Shown: positions 8,635 through 17,042, counted from the stretch's first letter. The stretch is 32,169 nt of DNA from Bacillota bacterium (GCA_023417635.1 JAEZFF010000069.1:1-32169), one strand, 5' to 3'. The notes: a model not told the origin generated them from the sequence alone. Numbers and translations: made by a program.

Positions 8635-9546
8635 TCATTCCTCTGCTTCACAATCCTGCACACCACTCAGGTCAAACTGCGGTATGTAGCCTTTGCTTGC
8701 AGACTCCCGTTCCTGCACATACCCGTCAAGGCCAAGGCTGAAAAGGTGGTCCTGAACCTTCTCGTACTCGCGCCGGGTAATGCGGCGCCCAAGGGGCGGA
8801 AACTCAGCTGCACGGCCGCACGGCACATACTGCGCCATCAGGCTGACCGGCAGCACACCCTGCGGGAAGTTTTGCGCAAGCCAGTTCAAAACAGCAATGG
8901 AATTGCGCGTATGCCCCGGCAGAATCAGATGCCGTACCACCGTCCCTTTTTGCAGCATCCCGTCGGAATCAAAAACGGCAGGGCCTGTCTGACGAACCAT
9001 CTCGTGCAAGGCAGCCTTCGCAACCTGCGGATAATCCGGAGCATTGGATAGTGCTGCCGCAAGTTCCGGCTCTGCATACTTGAAATCCGGAAGGTAAATA
9101 TCCACAGCGCCTTCCAGCATTTTCAATGTTTCCGGGGTTTCGTAGCCGCCGCAGTTGTAAACGACCGGAACCGAAGGTTTTCGAATGGAAAGTGCTTCAA
9201 GGATAGCAGGAACAAAATGAGTGGGCGTCACCAAGTTAATATTATGTGCGCCCTGTTCTTCCAGATTTTCAAATATTTTAGCCAACTTCTTTGGAGAAAC
9301 GACTTTTCCGACCTGTTTCTCTTTACTGATAGAATAATTCTGGCAGAATATACATCCCAGCGGGCATCCGGTAAAGAAAACGGCCCCAGAGCCCCGCTTT
9401 CCGCTGATACACGGTTCCTCCCAAAAATGAAGAGCGGCGCGGGCTACGACAGCATCCGCGCCCATGCCGCACTGCCCGTTACCAGAAACCGAAGTCCTTT
9501 TAGCACCACACCTGCGCGGGCAGAGTATACAGTGTTCAATCGTCAT
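8635..9546 (-). CDS. PflA/PflX-like radical SAM protein
   Basis: The 303-residue protein carries the radical SAM [4Fe-4S] motif in the PflA-type form, GCPLGCIFCQN (Cys61, Cys65, Cys68). An N-terminal set of cysteines (Cys6, Cys9, Cys13, Cys26) may bind a second cluster. The overall plan matches the pyruvate formate-lyase-activating-enzyme-like group COG1313 (PflX). Its target is unknown, and no glycyl-radical enzyme is in the window. The start is ATG 9546, preceded by GGAGGA. A longer open frame reaches 9630 but lacks a ribosome binding site and would lie inside pgeF. The start overlaps the pgeF 3' end by 11 bp, so the two are probably translationally coupled. Confidence 0.87.
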   Translation of the reverse strand: MTIEHCILCPRRCGAKRTSVSGNGQCGMGADAVVARAALHFWEEPCISGKRGSGAVFFTGCPLGCIFCQNYSISKEKQVGKVVSPKKLAKIFENLEEQGAHNINLVTPTHFVPAILEALSIRKPSVPVVYNCGGYETPETLKMLEGAVDIYLPDFKYAEPELAAALSNAPDYPQVAKAALHEMVRQTGPAVFDSDGMLQKGTVVRHLILPGHTRNSIAVLNWLAQNFPQGVLPVSLMAQYVPCGRAAEFPPLGRRITRREYEKVQDHLFSLGLDGYVQERESASKGYIPQFDLSGVQDCEAEE

Positions 9547-10384
9547 TTTCTTCTTCCTCCAACGCCATAAATGCAGAAAGCCCGCCGCGTTTTCCTCCGG
9601 TCGCCCGGTGCGAAAACAACCAGTCTGCATTGCACTTGGTGCAAATTCCGCCTATCGTAATGGAACTTTCCGGGATACCGGCTTCCATCAGGATTCGGCG
9701 GTTTGTTTCCCACAGGTTAATGTGGTACTTTCCATTTCCGTCATCCCGGATAAAATCGGCCGGATGAAGCGACGTCAGCGCTGCAAAGGCCTCCTGCACC
9801 GGTTTGTCAACTTCAAAGCAGCAGGGGCCAATGGATGGGCCAATGCCCGCAATTAAATCCTGCGGCCTTGTGTCAAACTCCCGCACCATGGCCTGCACTC
9901 CGGCTGCCCCGATTTTTGCCACAGTTCCGCGCCACCCCGCATGAAGCAGGCAAATCGCACGCTTTTGGGGATCAAGAAGAAAAATTGGGACACAGTCCGC
10001 ATAATGAGTGACAAGTGTGACGCCGGGCTCGTTTGTAATCAGGCCGTCTACACGCGGTCTGTCTTTCGGCTTCCAAATGCCAATGCCGCATTGCTCTTTC
10101 CCCACTCTGCGTACAAATGTGTGGTGATCCTGCGCGGAAGAAACAAGCGACTCATAGCGAAAGCCTGCAGCAGAACAAAAGCGGCGGTAGTTTTCACGCA
10201 CGTTTTCGTCGCTGTCGCCTCTTCCAAAGGCAAGATTCATCGAGGAAAATTCATCTTTGCTTATCCCACCGAAGCGCGTGGAAAAGGCATGGCGAACGAA
10301 TGGAAAAGCAGAAAAAGCCGGGAACGTCAGGTATACCGCCTCGCCGCTGCGATGAAGTTCCATATTTTTTGCATCAAGCGCCAT
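9536..10384 (-). CDS. pgeF: Peptidoglycan editing factor / YfiH-YlmD family
   Basis: This 282-residue cytoplasmic protein belongs to the DUF152/Cu-oxidase_4 family (multicopper-oxidase-like or YlmD group). Visible conserved blocks are SSAQDHHTF (His87/His88), HYADCVPI (Cys131) and LLHAGWRGTV (His148), the His-Cys-His metal-binding set. Family members have been described as purine nucleoside phosphorylases/adenosine deaminases and as factors that keep L-Ser out of peptidoglycan stems. The start ATG 10384 follows GGAGG at 4 nt. It is the first gene of a three-gene operon that ends with a cell-wall deacetylase, which fits an envelope role. Confidence 0.9.
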   Translation of the reverse strand: MALDAKNMELHRSGEAVYLTFPAFSAFPFVRHAFSTRFGGISKDEFSSMNLAFGRGDSDENVRENYRRFCSAAGFRYESLVSSAQDHHTFVRRVGKEQCGIGIWKPKDRPRVDGLITNEPGVTLVTHYADCVPIFLLDPQKRAICLLHAGWRGTVAKIGAAGVQAMVREFDTRPQDLIAGIGPSIGPCCFEVDKPVQEAFAALTSLHPADFIRDDGNGKYHINLWETNRRILMEAGIPESSITIGGICTKCNADWLFSHRATGGKRGGLSAFMALEEEENDD

Positions 10385-10527
10385 AAGGCACCTCCGAACA
10401 GTCTTTTTCTTTTGATTTTAGCACAAGCCGCCGCCAAAGTCTAATGGCAGACCTGGATGCGCCGTGTATCTTCCTGCCTGCCAAAATATCTCCTTCTGAA
10501 TTTTCATTTGGGTAATCCAGCAAGTGC

Positions 10528-10986
10528 TTACCGATAAATCGTAATGAATTTAATGTTGAAAAAGTCGCATACAATAAAATCATCCGACATGGCTTCCTGC
10601 AGAATAATATAGTTTGCACCAACAGCCACCAGCAGGCCGCTTTTGTCGAGGTAGGTATTTGTTCCTATAAGAAATTCCACTTTTACACGATTGCCAATCT
10701 GCGTACGCAGAAAACCATTTAGGTACTGCAGGCTTTCCGTCGTAATGGGCTGCGGCTGATTAATATCCGTAAGCGGCAAAGATGAAGAACCTCCGTTTCC
10801 GGGAAACGCAAAAGTCTGGGAAGGTGCCTGCGGAACTACGGCGGAATTTCCCGCCGCTGAACCCATCTGACCCGCTGCTGCCTGACTTCCACCCATACTG
10901 GCTAGCTGCTGGCTGCTCATCAGCGGGCGCGGCGCGGCAGACGGGTTGTTATAAACTGCATTAAAATCCTGAACCGGTGTATTCAC
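10528..10986 (-). CDS. gerQ: GerQ-like spore coat protein
   Basis: The 152-residue protein has a low-complexity N-terminal half rich in Ser, Ala, Gln and Gly, then a compact domain of about 65 residues. The domain begins LQYLNGFLRTQIGNRVKVEF, contains GTNTYLDKSGLL and ends FNIKFITIY. Length, layout and this domain match GerQ (YwdL), the coat protein needed for CwlJ to be assembled in the spore. It uses a GTG start at 10986 with GAGGAGG 9 nt upstream, the ribosome binding site overlapping the cwlJ stop. The 15 nt gap to cwlJ repeats the cwlJ-gerQ order known in Bacillus, which is strong support for the assignment. Confidence 0.85.
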   Translation of the reverse strand: MNTPVQDFNAVYNNPSAAPRPLMSSQQLASMGGSQAAAGQMGSAAGNSAVVPQAPSQTFAFPGNGGSSSLPLTDINQPQPITTESLQYLNGFLRTQIGNRVKVEFLIGTNTYLDKSGLLVAVGANYIILQEAMSDDFIVCDFFNIKFITIYR

Positions 10987-11001
10987 AGTAAAAAACCTCC
11001 T

Positions 11002-11448
11002 CTATGTTTTCGCATATTTTTGTGTTGGAATATAAAAGCAGTGCTTTCCTACGCGAATCAGGAACTGTCCAGCACCGCCGGGTGGAAAATACGGTACGCA
11101 TTCCGGGCTGAAAGGGTTGAAATAAAAAAGGGAATTGGCAACAGCGCCCAAGGTATTGTTTGCTATGGCCCAGTCGGCTATTTCATAATGAATGTCCTGC
11201 GGATCCATATTATAAATATTCTGCGCGTTGTACACACCGCCAACTACATCTTTCATGCAGGTAAACTGACCCGGCTGCTGAATAATGGCACGCATATTTC
11301 CGCCATTGCTGATGCGGAAAAATTCCCCGTAAGGCACGTTGGTCCGGTTTACAATGACGGAAGCTACGGCGCGCATCCCGTTGTCGCCTTCGCTGTCTGC
11401 CTCACACATCAGCAGGCGGGCCAGCAGTTCCCGCGTTGAATACGGCAT
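11002..11448 (-). CDS. cwlJ: CwlJ-like cell wall hydrolase (spore germination)
   Basis: The 148-residue protein is made almost entirely of one Hydrolase_2 (SleB/CwlJ) domain. LLARLLMCEADSEGDNGM holds the catalytic Glu, and VASVIVNR and a C-terminal FYNP-like FYFNPFSPEC complete it. It has no signal peptide, as in CwlJ, which reaches the spore cortex through the coat layer rather than by secretion. It digests cortex peptidoglycan during germination. The start is ATG 11448, 9 nt after AAGGAG; the ATG at 11457 directly abuts the ribosome binding site. It is followed by gerQ. Confidence 0.9.
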   Translation of the reverse strand: MPYSTRELLARLLMCEADSEGDNGMRAVASVIVNRTNVPYGEFFRISNGGNMRAIIQQPGQFTCMKDVVGGVYNAQNIYNMDPQDIHYEIADWAIANNTLGAVANSLFYFNPFSPECVPYFPPGGAGQFLIRVGKHCFYIPTQKYAKT

Positions 11449-11533
11449 CCGATTCATCTCCTTTTTTCGAATATGGGATACCGTTACCAGTATATGCGCT
11501 GCGGAAAAAACTGCACCGAAAACCTCTCAGGGC

Positions 11534-11560
11534 AAAAAAAAAGCAGGCCCTGCGGCCTGC
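11534..11560 (-). terminator. Terminator of the cdaA-cdaR-yqeY operon
   Basis: On the minus strand GCAGGCC (11560-11554) pairs with GGCCTGC (11549-11543), followed by an unbroken run of nine T (11542-11534). It lies 8 nt after the yqeY stop codon. Confidence 0.9.
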
Positions 11561-11568
11561 CTAGTTTT

Positions 11569-12021
11569 TTATTTTCCGTTACAGCAATCAGCAACCATGC
11601 GGCTTACCGCGGCGCCATCCGCCCGGCCCTTCACCTGCGGCATAAGGGCTTTCATAATGCGGCCCCTGTCCTGTGGAACAGGCTTTTCAATGCCAAGTTG
11701 TGCCAGCACATTTTGTAGAATTGCGGCAACCTCCTCATCACTGAGGCCTTTCGGGGCAAACTCCTGCAGAACTGAAAGAGCAAATTTGCTTTTCTCAATA
11801 ATATCCGTCCGGTCCTTCGGCGCGGTTTCCATGCTTTCTTTCGTCTGCTTGATTTCTTTTTGAATCACGGCAGTTTCTTCGTCCGGTGTAAGGTCGGTGT
11901 GTTTGTCCACCCACTTGGCCTTCAGGTCAGAAAGCAAGAGGGAAAGTACATCTTTGCGGGCCTTTTCGCCGCTCTTCATGGCTTTTACCATTTCCGCACG
12001 GACTTCATCAATCTTTGACAT
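11569..12021 (-). CDS. yqeY: GatB/YqeY-domain protein
   Basis: This 150-residue all-helical protein has the GatB_Yqey domain, found alone in YqeY and at the C-terminus of the tRNA amidotransferase subunit GatB. Recognisable parts are VLSLLLSDLKAKWVD, a KEIKQTKES segment and a C-terminal IMKALMPQVKGRADG block. YqeY is thought to help tRNA-dependent amidation or tRNA binding. The family normally begins like MSKIDEVRAEMVKAMK, so ATG 12021 is used. ATG 12057 is an alternative because it overlaps the cdaR stop as TAATG, a coupling arrangement; AAAGGA lies about 15 nt before 12021. It is the last gene of the cdaA operon. Confidence 0.85.
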   Translation of the reverse strand: MSKIDEVRAEMVKAMKSGEKARKDVLSLLLSDLKAKWVDKHTDLTPDEETAVIQKEIKQTKESMETAPKDRTDIIEKSKFALSVLQEFAPKGLSDEEVAAILQNVLAQLGIEKPVPQDRGRIMKALMPQVKGRADGAAVSRMVADCCNGK

Positions 12022-12056
12022 AGAAATAAATACAGATCCTTTCATTGGAATTTCCA

Positions 12057-13358
12057 TTATGATGCTTTTTGCGTCACAGCAACTGTGACCATATAACTCC
12101 CGTAAACCCAGCAGCTTGAGGAATTGCTGACCGAAAACGTGACCGGGACTTCCGTTTGACCGGTAAAATTCTCCTTGCCGGAGAGGTCAACGCTCCCGAC
12201 GATGTTGGAATCCGCCAGTTTTGGGATGTCGCTTTCAGGCCCCACCACCGTTACAGAAAGACCGGTCGTATTGACCGTTGCCTCCTTGTCTGATGCCAGA
12301 TTTTTAACACTGAAAGAAGAAGCAGACATTGTACGTGTTGCCATTCCGCTAAGGTTCAGCGTCACTTTCGCCGTCGGCAGATTGCTCAGGTTTTTGCAGG
12401 TTGTGGGCAGTGTAATATTGGCGTCAAACGTGTTATGGGTTGGGCTGATGGTGGAAAAATCGATGGGGTCAAGGCTTACCTTTCCCGCCATCGCCGTAAG
12501 CGTGTCTTTCGGGCCTGCAATCTCCACGCTCACCGGTGTAACGTGCGCCTGCCCAGCACTCAGGGAAAGGCCTGCCGGTTTGTTCGTAAAAGCAGGTACC
12601 AGTGTACAGGTCTGCCGCGGCATGACCGGTATTGTCACATCCACTTTTTCCGGGTTTACCGTCATATCGCCCTTGTCCAGTTTATTGCCGTTCGCGTCAT
12701 ACATAACAAGCGAAGCGGTAAACTTTTTAGTGTCCGTCATCGTGTCGCTGATTGCGTATTCATAAGCAACGCGGTGTACTTGCATAACCTGCTTTTCCGG
12801 TCCGGAAATCGTCACGGAATCAGAGCTTAAAACCGGCGTGCCTACAAAGTAGGCAGGGTCGGATTTGTAGCCTTGCTTATAGGAAATATCGCTTTGAACG
12901 CGGAAGGTCTTTTCACGGTTACGGTCAACGGAAATGATAACCTGCACCGGTGAAATCGAGTCCACCGTATACTGATTCATACTGAGGTTCTGGTTGGAAT
13001 TTTGGAGTACCAGCGGAACGGTGTAGTTACCCGGAGCCGTAATGGTGGCAGCAAACGGCGCAACTGCTTCAAGGTCGGAAGACTGCAGCTGATTGACCAC
13101 CATGCTGTTGCCCTTAATATAAGCGGTCGCCGTATTAGCCGTCTGGGAAAAAATCTTCATACCATCTTTCTGGGCAGTGTCAGAAAGCGTTATTCTTATA
13201 GGAATATCCGTAACAGCACGCGGGCGGTCCTGTGTGTCGTTAGAAACAAGAACGGCCCACAGCACAATCGAAAGCAGCACTGAAAAACAGACTGCAAACT
13301 TTGTGTTGTAAAACAGGCGGTTCCATCTGACTTTTTTCTTTTGGCCTTTATTTTTCAT
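12057..13358 (-). CDS. cdaR: YbbR-domain regulator of diadenylate cyclase
   Basis: The 433-residue protein has one N-terminal membrane helix (about 16-39) and an extracytoplasmic region of repeated YbbR beta domains. Repeats show as VTIPV, VEIAGPKD and VTVVGPES-type strands about 85 residues apart. CdaR proteins bind CdaA in the membrane and tune c-di-AMP synthesis. The start ATG 13358 follows GGGGAAG and overlaps the cdaA 3' end by 11 bp, so the two proteins are probably made together in matched amounts. Confidence 0.9.
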   Translation of the reverse strand: MKNKGQKKKVRWNRLFYNTKFAVCFSVLLSIVLWAVLVSNDTQDRPRAVTDIPIRITLSDTAQKDGMKIFSQTANTATAYIKGNSMVVNQLQSSDLEAVAPFAATITAPGNYTVPLVLQNSNQNLSMNQYTVDSISPVQVIISVDRNREKTFRVQSDISYKQGYKSDPAYFVGTPVLSSDSVTISGPEKQVMQVHRVAYEYAISDTMTDTKKFTASLVMYDANGNKLDKGDMTVNPEKVDVTIPVMPRQTCTLVPAFTNKPAGLSLSAGQAHVTPVSVEIAGPKDTLTAMAGKVSLDPIDFSTISPTHNTFDANITLPTTCKNLSNLPTAKVTLNLSGMATRTMSASSFSVKNLASDKEATVNTTGLSVTVVGPESDIPKLADSNIVGSVDLSGKENFTGQTEVPVTFSVSNSSSCWVYGSYMVTVAVTQKAS

Positions 13359-14241
13359 GGTTCTTCCCCTTTCGAATGGAGGAAAGCCACCCCTGTTTCT
13401 TTTCGCCTTGCTTTTTTTCGTCTTGTTCGCCCATGTCGTTTAAAATGCGCGACTCCAGCTCACTGCGCAGCGTTTCTCTCGTGTAGTTCCGGGTAATAAC
13501 ACCGTTTACTACAACGGAAATCTGCCCGGTTTCTTCCGAAACGACGACGATTACCGCGTCGGAATTTTCGCTCATGCCTATGGCAGCACGGTGGCGTGTA
13601 CCAAGCTCAATGGCTACGTTTTCATTTTTCGTAAGCGGCAGGATGCACCCTGCCGCATAAACCATTCCATCCCGCAGAATCATGGCACCGTCATGCAAAG
13701 GCGCTTTGTTGAAAAAAATGTTGCAGATGATAGGCGGGCTTGGAATCGCATTCACAACGGTACCGGTGTCTATAATATCGCCGAGTTTTGTTTTCATCTC
13801 GAAAACCATCAGCGCGCCGGTTTTCGACTTTGACATCTGCGCCGCAGAGCCTACAACAGCGTTGATTTCCCTGCGCAGCAGGCGCAGCTTCTCATCCGAG
13901 CTGCCTCCGAAAAAGCCTTTGCGGCCTATTTCGCTTCGGCCTATCTGCTCCAGAGCGCGGCGTATTTCCGGCTGAAAGATAATCAGCAGCACAATCAGCG
14001 AATACTGGAAAAAATAAGCGAGTATTGTTTCCATCATGTACAGCTTGAAAAGACTGGAAAGGCCCCAGATAATCAGCAGCATCACGATGCCTTTTACAAG
14101 CTGACCGGCGCGCGTTTCGCGAACAAGTTTTATTCCACTGTAAATAATAAAGGAAACGAGGATGATGTCCAGCACATCCGTAAAGCGAAACTGATGCAGC
14201 AGCTGGAGAAACATATTCCAAAGAGAAACAATTCCGTCCAT
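13348..14241 (-). CDS. cdaA: Membrane diadenylate cyclase CdaA
   Basis: The 297-residue enzyme joins two ATP to make the second messenger c-di-AMP. It has three N-terminal membrane helices (about 23-42, 47-66, 70-90) followed by the DisA_N cyclase domain. That domain carries the catalytic DGA motif (184-186) in PLHDGAMIL and the RHR motif (216-218) in GTRHRAAIG. The C-terminal 25 residues are Lys/Gln/Glu-rich and probably disordered. The start ATG 14241 has AAAGGA 7 nt upstream. It is first in the cdaA-cdaR-yqeY operon. The usual third partner glmM is absent here; a yqeY gene takes that place. Confidence 0.95.
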   Translation of the reverse strand: MDGIVSLWNMFLQLLHQFRFTDVLDIILVSFIIYSGIKLVRETRAGQLVKGIVMLLIIWGLSSLFKLYMMETILAYFFQYSLIVLLIIFQPEIRRALEQIGRSEIGRKGFFGGSSDEKLRLLRREINAVVGSAAQMSKSKTGALMVFEMKTKLGDIIDTGTVVNAIPSPPIICNIFFNKAPLHDGAMILRDGMVYAAGCILPLTKNENVAIELGTRHRAAIGMSENSDAVIVVVSEETGQISVVVNGVITRNYTRETLRSELESRILNDMGEQDEKKQGEKKQGWLSSIRKGKNHEK

Positions 14242-14280
14242 ATATTTTTCCTTTCCGTTCGGAATAAAACAATTACTTTT

Positions 14281-14308
14281 ATTTTACCATATCTGGGGCA
14301 AGTTTCAA
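14281..14308 (-). promoter_or_regulatory. Promoter of the cdaA operon
   Basis: Minus-strand TTGAAA (14308-14303), 16 nt spacer, TAAAAT (14286-14281). It overlaps the stop codon of the upstream desulfurase gene and lies about 40 nt before the cdaA start. Confidence 0.6.
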
Positions 14309-15465
14309 TGCCTTGTTTTTGAATTTTTCAGCAGAATCTTTTTCAGCGCGAAAACAAGGCCCTTGATGTCTGCCGGCACAGTAAAAGCCGAAGGGCAAAC
14401 GCGCACAGCGCCAGTTTCCAGCGTCCCCATAAAGCGGTGCGCCGCCGGCGCACAGTGCAGGCCGGCGCGTACCGCCACACCGTACTCATTCAGCAGGCTC
14501 CCCACTTCCTCACTCTGCATCCCATCCAAGTTAAACGACAGAACCGGCGCAAACGACGCGGTGTCCGGCATAGGAGTATAAAGCTTGACGCCATCCATCT
14601 GTGCCAATTCGCCATACAGCGACCGAAGGAGTGAAATCTCCCGGGCATGAATCTTTTCTGGACCCTGCCTGCGCACAAAGCCGATGCCTGCGCGCAGCCC
14701 GGCAATCCCCGGCATATTCTGCGTACCGCTTTCCATGCGTTCCGGCATGCCGGCGGGCTGTTCCGCACGAATGGATTCCGTCCCCGTACCGCCCTCTATT
14801 ACCGTACCGAGTGTGGAGCCCTGTGCCGTAATCAGCAAACCGGTTCCCATTGGGCCGTAAAGACTCTTGTGTCCCGCAATGCAAAGATAATCGTAACCAT
14901 TTTCCGTCATATTGATTGGCAGCACACCGGCTGACTGCGCACAGTCCAATGCCACGGGAATCCCGTACTGATGTGCAAGCGCCGTGATACGTTCCACCGG
15001 CAGGCGGATGCCCCAGACATTTGAAGCATGGGTGCATACAATAAGCTTTGTGTTTTCCTGAAGTGCCTCGCGAAACGCGCTGACCGTGCGGTCGTTGTCA
15101 CCAGGGTAGACCCGTGCTTCCGTGAAAGTCACTCCAAGCTCAGCCAGCGCGTGCAGCGGCCGCACAACTGCGTTGTGTTCAAGGCATGAAATAACAGCGT
15201 GGTCACCCGGCTTCAGCAGCCCTTTCATCACATAGTTGAGAGCATGAGTGCAGTTCAGGGTAAATGCCACACATTCCGGCCCAGGCGCATGGAAAAACTC
15301 CGCCGCCTCACTGCGGCAGCGAAACATCTCTTCTGAAGAAGCCATCGCCATTTTGTGCCCTGCACGCCCGGGGTTCGCGCCGTAGCGCCGGAACGCCTCA
15401 GCGACTGCCGCCGACACTTCGCGCGGCTTTGGAAATGTAGTTGCGGCATTATCTAGATATATCAT
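14305..15465 (-). CDS. Cysteine desulfurase family protein (class V aminotransferase)
   Basis: The 386-residue PLP enzyme begins IYLDNAATTFPKP, as cysteine desulfurases and selenocysteine lyases do. Asp174 and Gln176 (LDCAQSAG) would bind the cofactor ring, Lys200 (AGHKSLYG) forms the Schiff base, and the C-terminal GLHCAPAAHR supplies the persulfide-forming Cys. This subgroup (EF2568-type) is often found without NifU/IscU. It overlaps the upstream DUF3343 gene by ATGA, so the pair is tightly coupled. Together with the proposed sulfur/selenium carrier role of DUF3343, this suggests sulfur or selenium transfer rather than general Fe-S assembly. Confidence 0.9.
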   Translation of the reverse strand: MIYLDNAATTFPKPREVSAAVAEAFRRYGANPGRAGHKMAMASSEEMFRCRSEAAEFFHAPGPECVAFTLNCTHALNYVMKGLLKPGDHAVISCLEHNAVVRPLHALAELGVTFTEARVYPGDNDRTVSAFREALQENTKLIVCTHASNVWGIRLPVERITALAHQYGIPVALDCAQSAGVLPINMTENGYDYLCIAGHKSLYGPMGTGLLITAQGSTLGTVIEGGTGTESIRAEQPAGMPERMESGTQNMPGIAGLRAGIGFVRRQGPEKIHAREISLLRSLYGELAQMDGVKLYTPMPDTASFAPVLSFNLDGMQSEEVGSLLNEYGVAVRAGLHCAPAAHRFMGTLETGAVRVCPSAFTVPADIKGLVFALKKILLKNSKTRH

Positions 15466-15692
15466 ATCCTGTATCCTCCTTCGGCACGGCCGGATACGGG
15501 AATTCCATTCTGTTTTAAAAGAGCCTCTGCTCGATCGATGCTCTGCGGAACATATATTCCATAACCGCAGCCGCTGCCATTCGGGCTCTGATAAACTCTG
15601 ACAACGTTGGACTGAAAACCGTGCTGTGCCAGAATATTATGGCCTTTCATGGCATAGGTGACGGATCCAACTACAATAACAGGCTTATCCAC
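15462..15692 (-). CDS. DUF3343 (putative Se/S carrier-like) protein
   Basis: The 76-residue protein has the DUF3343 fold pattern: a first strand, a helix starting AMKGHNILAQHG, a GSGCGYGIYV segment with the conserved Cys42, and a C-terminal AEALLKQNGI helix. The family is annotated as a putative selenium or sulfur carrier. It starts with GTG at 15692, with GGAGGG 6 nt upstream, and its stop overlaps the desulfurase start (ATGA). It lies between ispF and the desulfurase on the same strand. Confidence 0.88.
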   Translation of the reverse strand: MDKPVIVVGSVTYAMKGHNILAQHGFQSNVVRVYQSPNGSGCGYGIYVPQSIDRAEALLKQNGIPVSGRAEGGYRI

Positions 15693-15746
15693 AGCAATCC
15701 CTCCTCCGTTCTTACCAACAGGATATGCCGTGGGAAGTGAGTTTGA

Positions 15747-16226
15747 TTATCTAACTGCCGCTTCAATAAGGCAGACTGCGTGAGCCGCAATTCCCTCGCC
15801 GGAACCGGTAAACCCGAGGCCTTCCTCCGTTGTGGCTTTCACACTGACACAGTCTGCCGGAATGCCGCAAAGAGAGGCAATGCATTCCCTCATCTGGGGC
15901 ACATACGGTTTCAGTTTTGGCGCCTGTGCCAAAACCGTCGCATCAATGTTGCCAATCTGCCAGCCCTTTTCTTTCAGCAGGCGGCAGACCTGCGAAAGAA
16001 GGCTTCGGCTGTCGGCATCTTTCCACTTCTCGTCCGTGTCTGGAAAAAGGCTGCCAATGTCACCCAAAGCCGCAGCTCCAAGCAGAGCATCCATCACCGC
16101 GTGAAGAAGCACATCTGCGTCGGAATGGCCAAGCAGCCCGCATGAATAAGGGATTTCCACCCCTCCTAAAATAAGCTTGCGCCCCACTGCAAGGCGGTGA
16201 ACGTCATAGCCATGTCCAATTCTCAA
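15747..16226 (-). CDS. ispF: 2-C-methyl-D-erythritol 2,4-cyclodiphosphate synthase
   Basis: The 159-residue protein is the full family length. It catalyses the ring-closing step of the MEP isoprenoid pathway, releasing CMP. Metal ligands Asp8, His10 (GYDVHR) and His42 (GHSDADVLLHAVMDA) are all present, and the C-terminal TTEEGLGFTGSGEGIAAHA block is typical. The start ATG 16226 overlaps the ispD stop by 4 bp. As in many Firmicutes, ispD and ispF are adjacent and coupled. Confidence 0.96.
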   Translation of the reverse strand: MRIGHGYDVHRLAVGRKLILGGVEIPYSCGLLGHSDADVLLHAVMDALLGAAALGDIGSLFPDTDEKWKDADSRSLLSQVCRLLKEKGWQIGNIDATVLAQAPKLKPYVPQMRECIASLCGIPADCVSVKATTEEGLGFTGSGEGIAAHAVCLIEAAVR

Positions 16227-16930
16227 AACGATTCCTCCCTGCGCCGCAGAATTGCTTCGGCGGCAGTCACGTCATCCGGCGTTGTGAGCTTAATATTTTC
16301 GTAGTTTCCGCAGCACAGATGAACTTTTACACCCGCATGTTCCAAAAGCTGACAGTCGTCGGTATAATCCATGCCGTCGGCTTCCGCTTTTTGCAGAGCC
16401 TTCCTGTAAAGCGAAAGACTGAAAATCTGGGGAGTCTGCACCGCCCAGAGATGGCTGCGTTCCGGTGTGGAAGCAATAAATCCGCCGCCGTCTGCGACTT
16501 TAATGGTATCTTTGACCGGAACAGCCAGAGCCGCAGCGCCGCAGCGAGCCGCATCAACCGCACAGGCATCAATTTCTTCCGGGCGTACAAGCGGACGCGC
16601 GCCGTCATGCACGGCAACAAAAGTACATTCCGGCGGAAGCGCTTCAATCCCCACTGCAACAGACTTCTGGCGCGTTTCGCCCCCCACCGTCACAGCTCTT
16701 ACTTTTTTCGCGCCACAGCCACGCACAAGCATTTTCATCTGCTCACAGTCTTCCGCCCGGCAAACAATAACAGCCTCACTGATTTTTTCCGCCTGCTCAA
16801 AGGCCAGAAGCGTACGCGCGATAGCCGGCACACCGAGAAGCGGGATAAACTGCTTGCTCGTCTTCAGATTCATTCTTAAAGAAGCACCCGCAGCCGCAAT
16901 AACCGCGCAGCATCTGAAATCGGAACTCAA
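16223..16930 (-). CDS. ispD: 2-C-methyl-D-erythritol 4-phosphate cytidylyltransferase
   Basis: The 235-residue nucleotidyltransferase transfers CMP from CTP to methylerythritol phosphate. It has the N-terminal VIAAAGASLRM loop with SKQF following, the FVAVHDGARPLV block, and the C-terminal DDCQLLEHAGVKV. The CTP-binding loop is slightly unusual: the common GxGxRM appears as GASLRM. The start is TTG at 16930, 7 nt after AAAGGGG; no ATG fits. A perfect CCCGAAAA/TTTTCGGG hairpin lies in its leader. Confidence 0.94.
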   Translation of the reverse strand: MSSDFRCCAVIAAAGASLRMNLKTSKQFIPLLGVPAIARTLLAFEQAEKISEAVIVCRAEDCEQMKMLVRGCGAKKVRAVTVGGETRQKSVAVGIEALPPECTFVAVHDGARPLVRPEEIDACAVDAARCGAAALAVPVKDTIKVADGGGFIASTPERSHLWAVQTPQIFSLSLYRKALQKAEADGMDYTDDCQLLEHAGVKVHLCCGNYENIKLTTPDDVTAAEAILRRREESF

Positions 16931-16947
16931 AAAAACGCCCCTTTCCC

Positions 16948-16966
16948 CCCGAAAACGCTTTTCGGG
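16948..16966. promoter_or_regulatory. Hairpin in the ispD leader
   Basis: CCCGAAAA and TTTTCGGG form a perfect 8 bp stem with a 3 nt loop, about 18 nt upstream of the ispD TTG start. On neither strand does a T-tract follow directly, so it is more likely an mRNA 5' stem or binding site than a terminator. Confidence 0.35.
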
Positions 16967-16980
16967 TTTACGACAAGATG

Positions 16981-17009
16981 TTGATATTTCGTCCGTTAAA
17001 GTCTATAGT
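16981..17009 (+). promoter_or_regulatory. Promoter of the thioesterase gene
   Basis: TTGATA (16981-16986), 17 nt spacer, TATAGT (17004-17009). Near-consensus sigma-A promoter 33 nt before the ATG at 17043. Confidence 0.65.
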
Positions 17010-17042
17010 AAAAGACAGTAAGAAGAAAGTTTGGTGAACAAT

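Noticed and set aside
11458..11533. Possible sporulation-sigma promoter (CATATACT-like) upstream of cwlJ
   Set aside because: The -10-like element lacks a convincing -35 at the right distance for SigE, SigG or SigK.
12175..13283. Long plus-strand frames opposite cdaR
   Set aside because: They are antisense to a well-supported YbbR-domain gene, have no ribosome binding site and show no family likeness.
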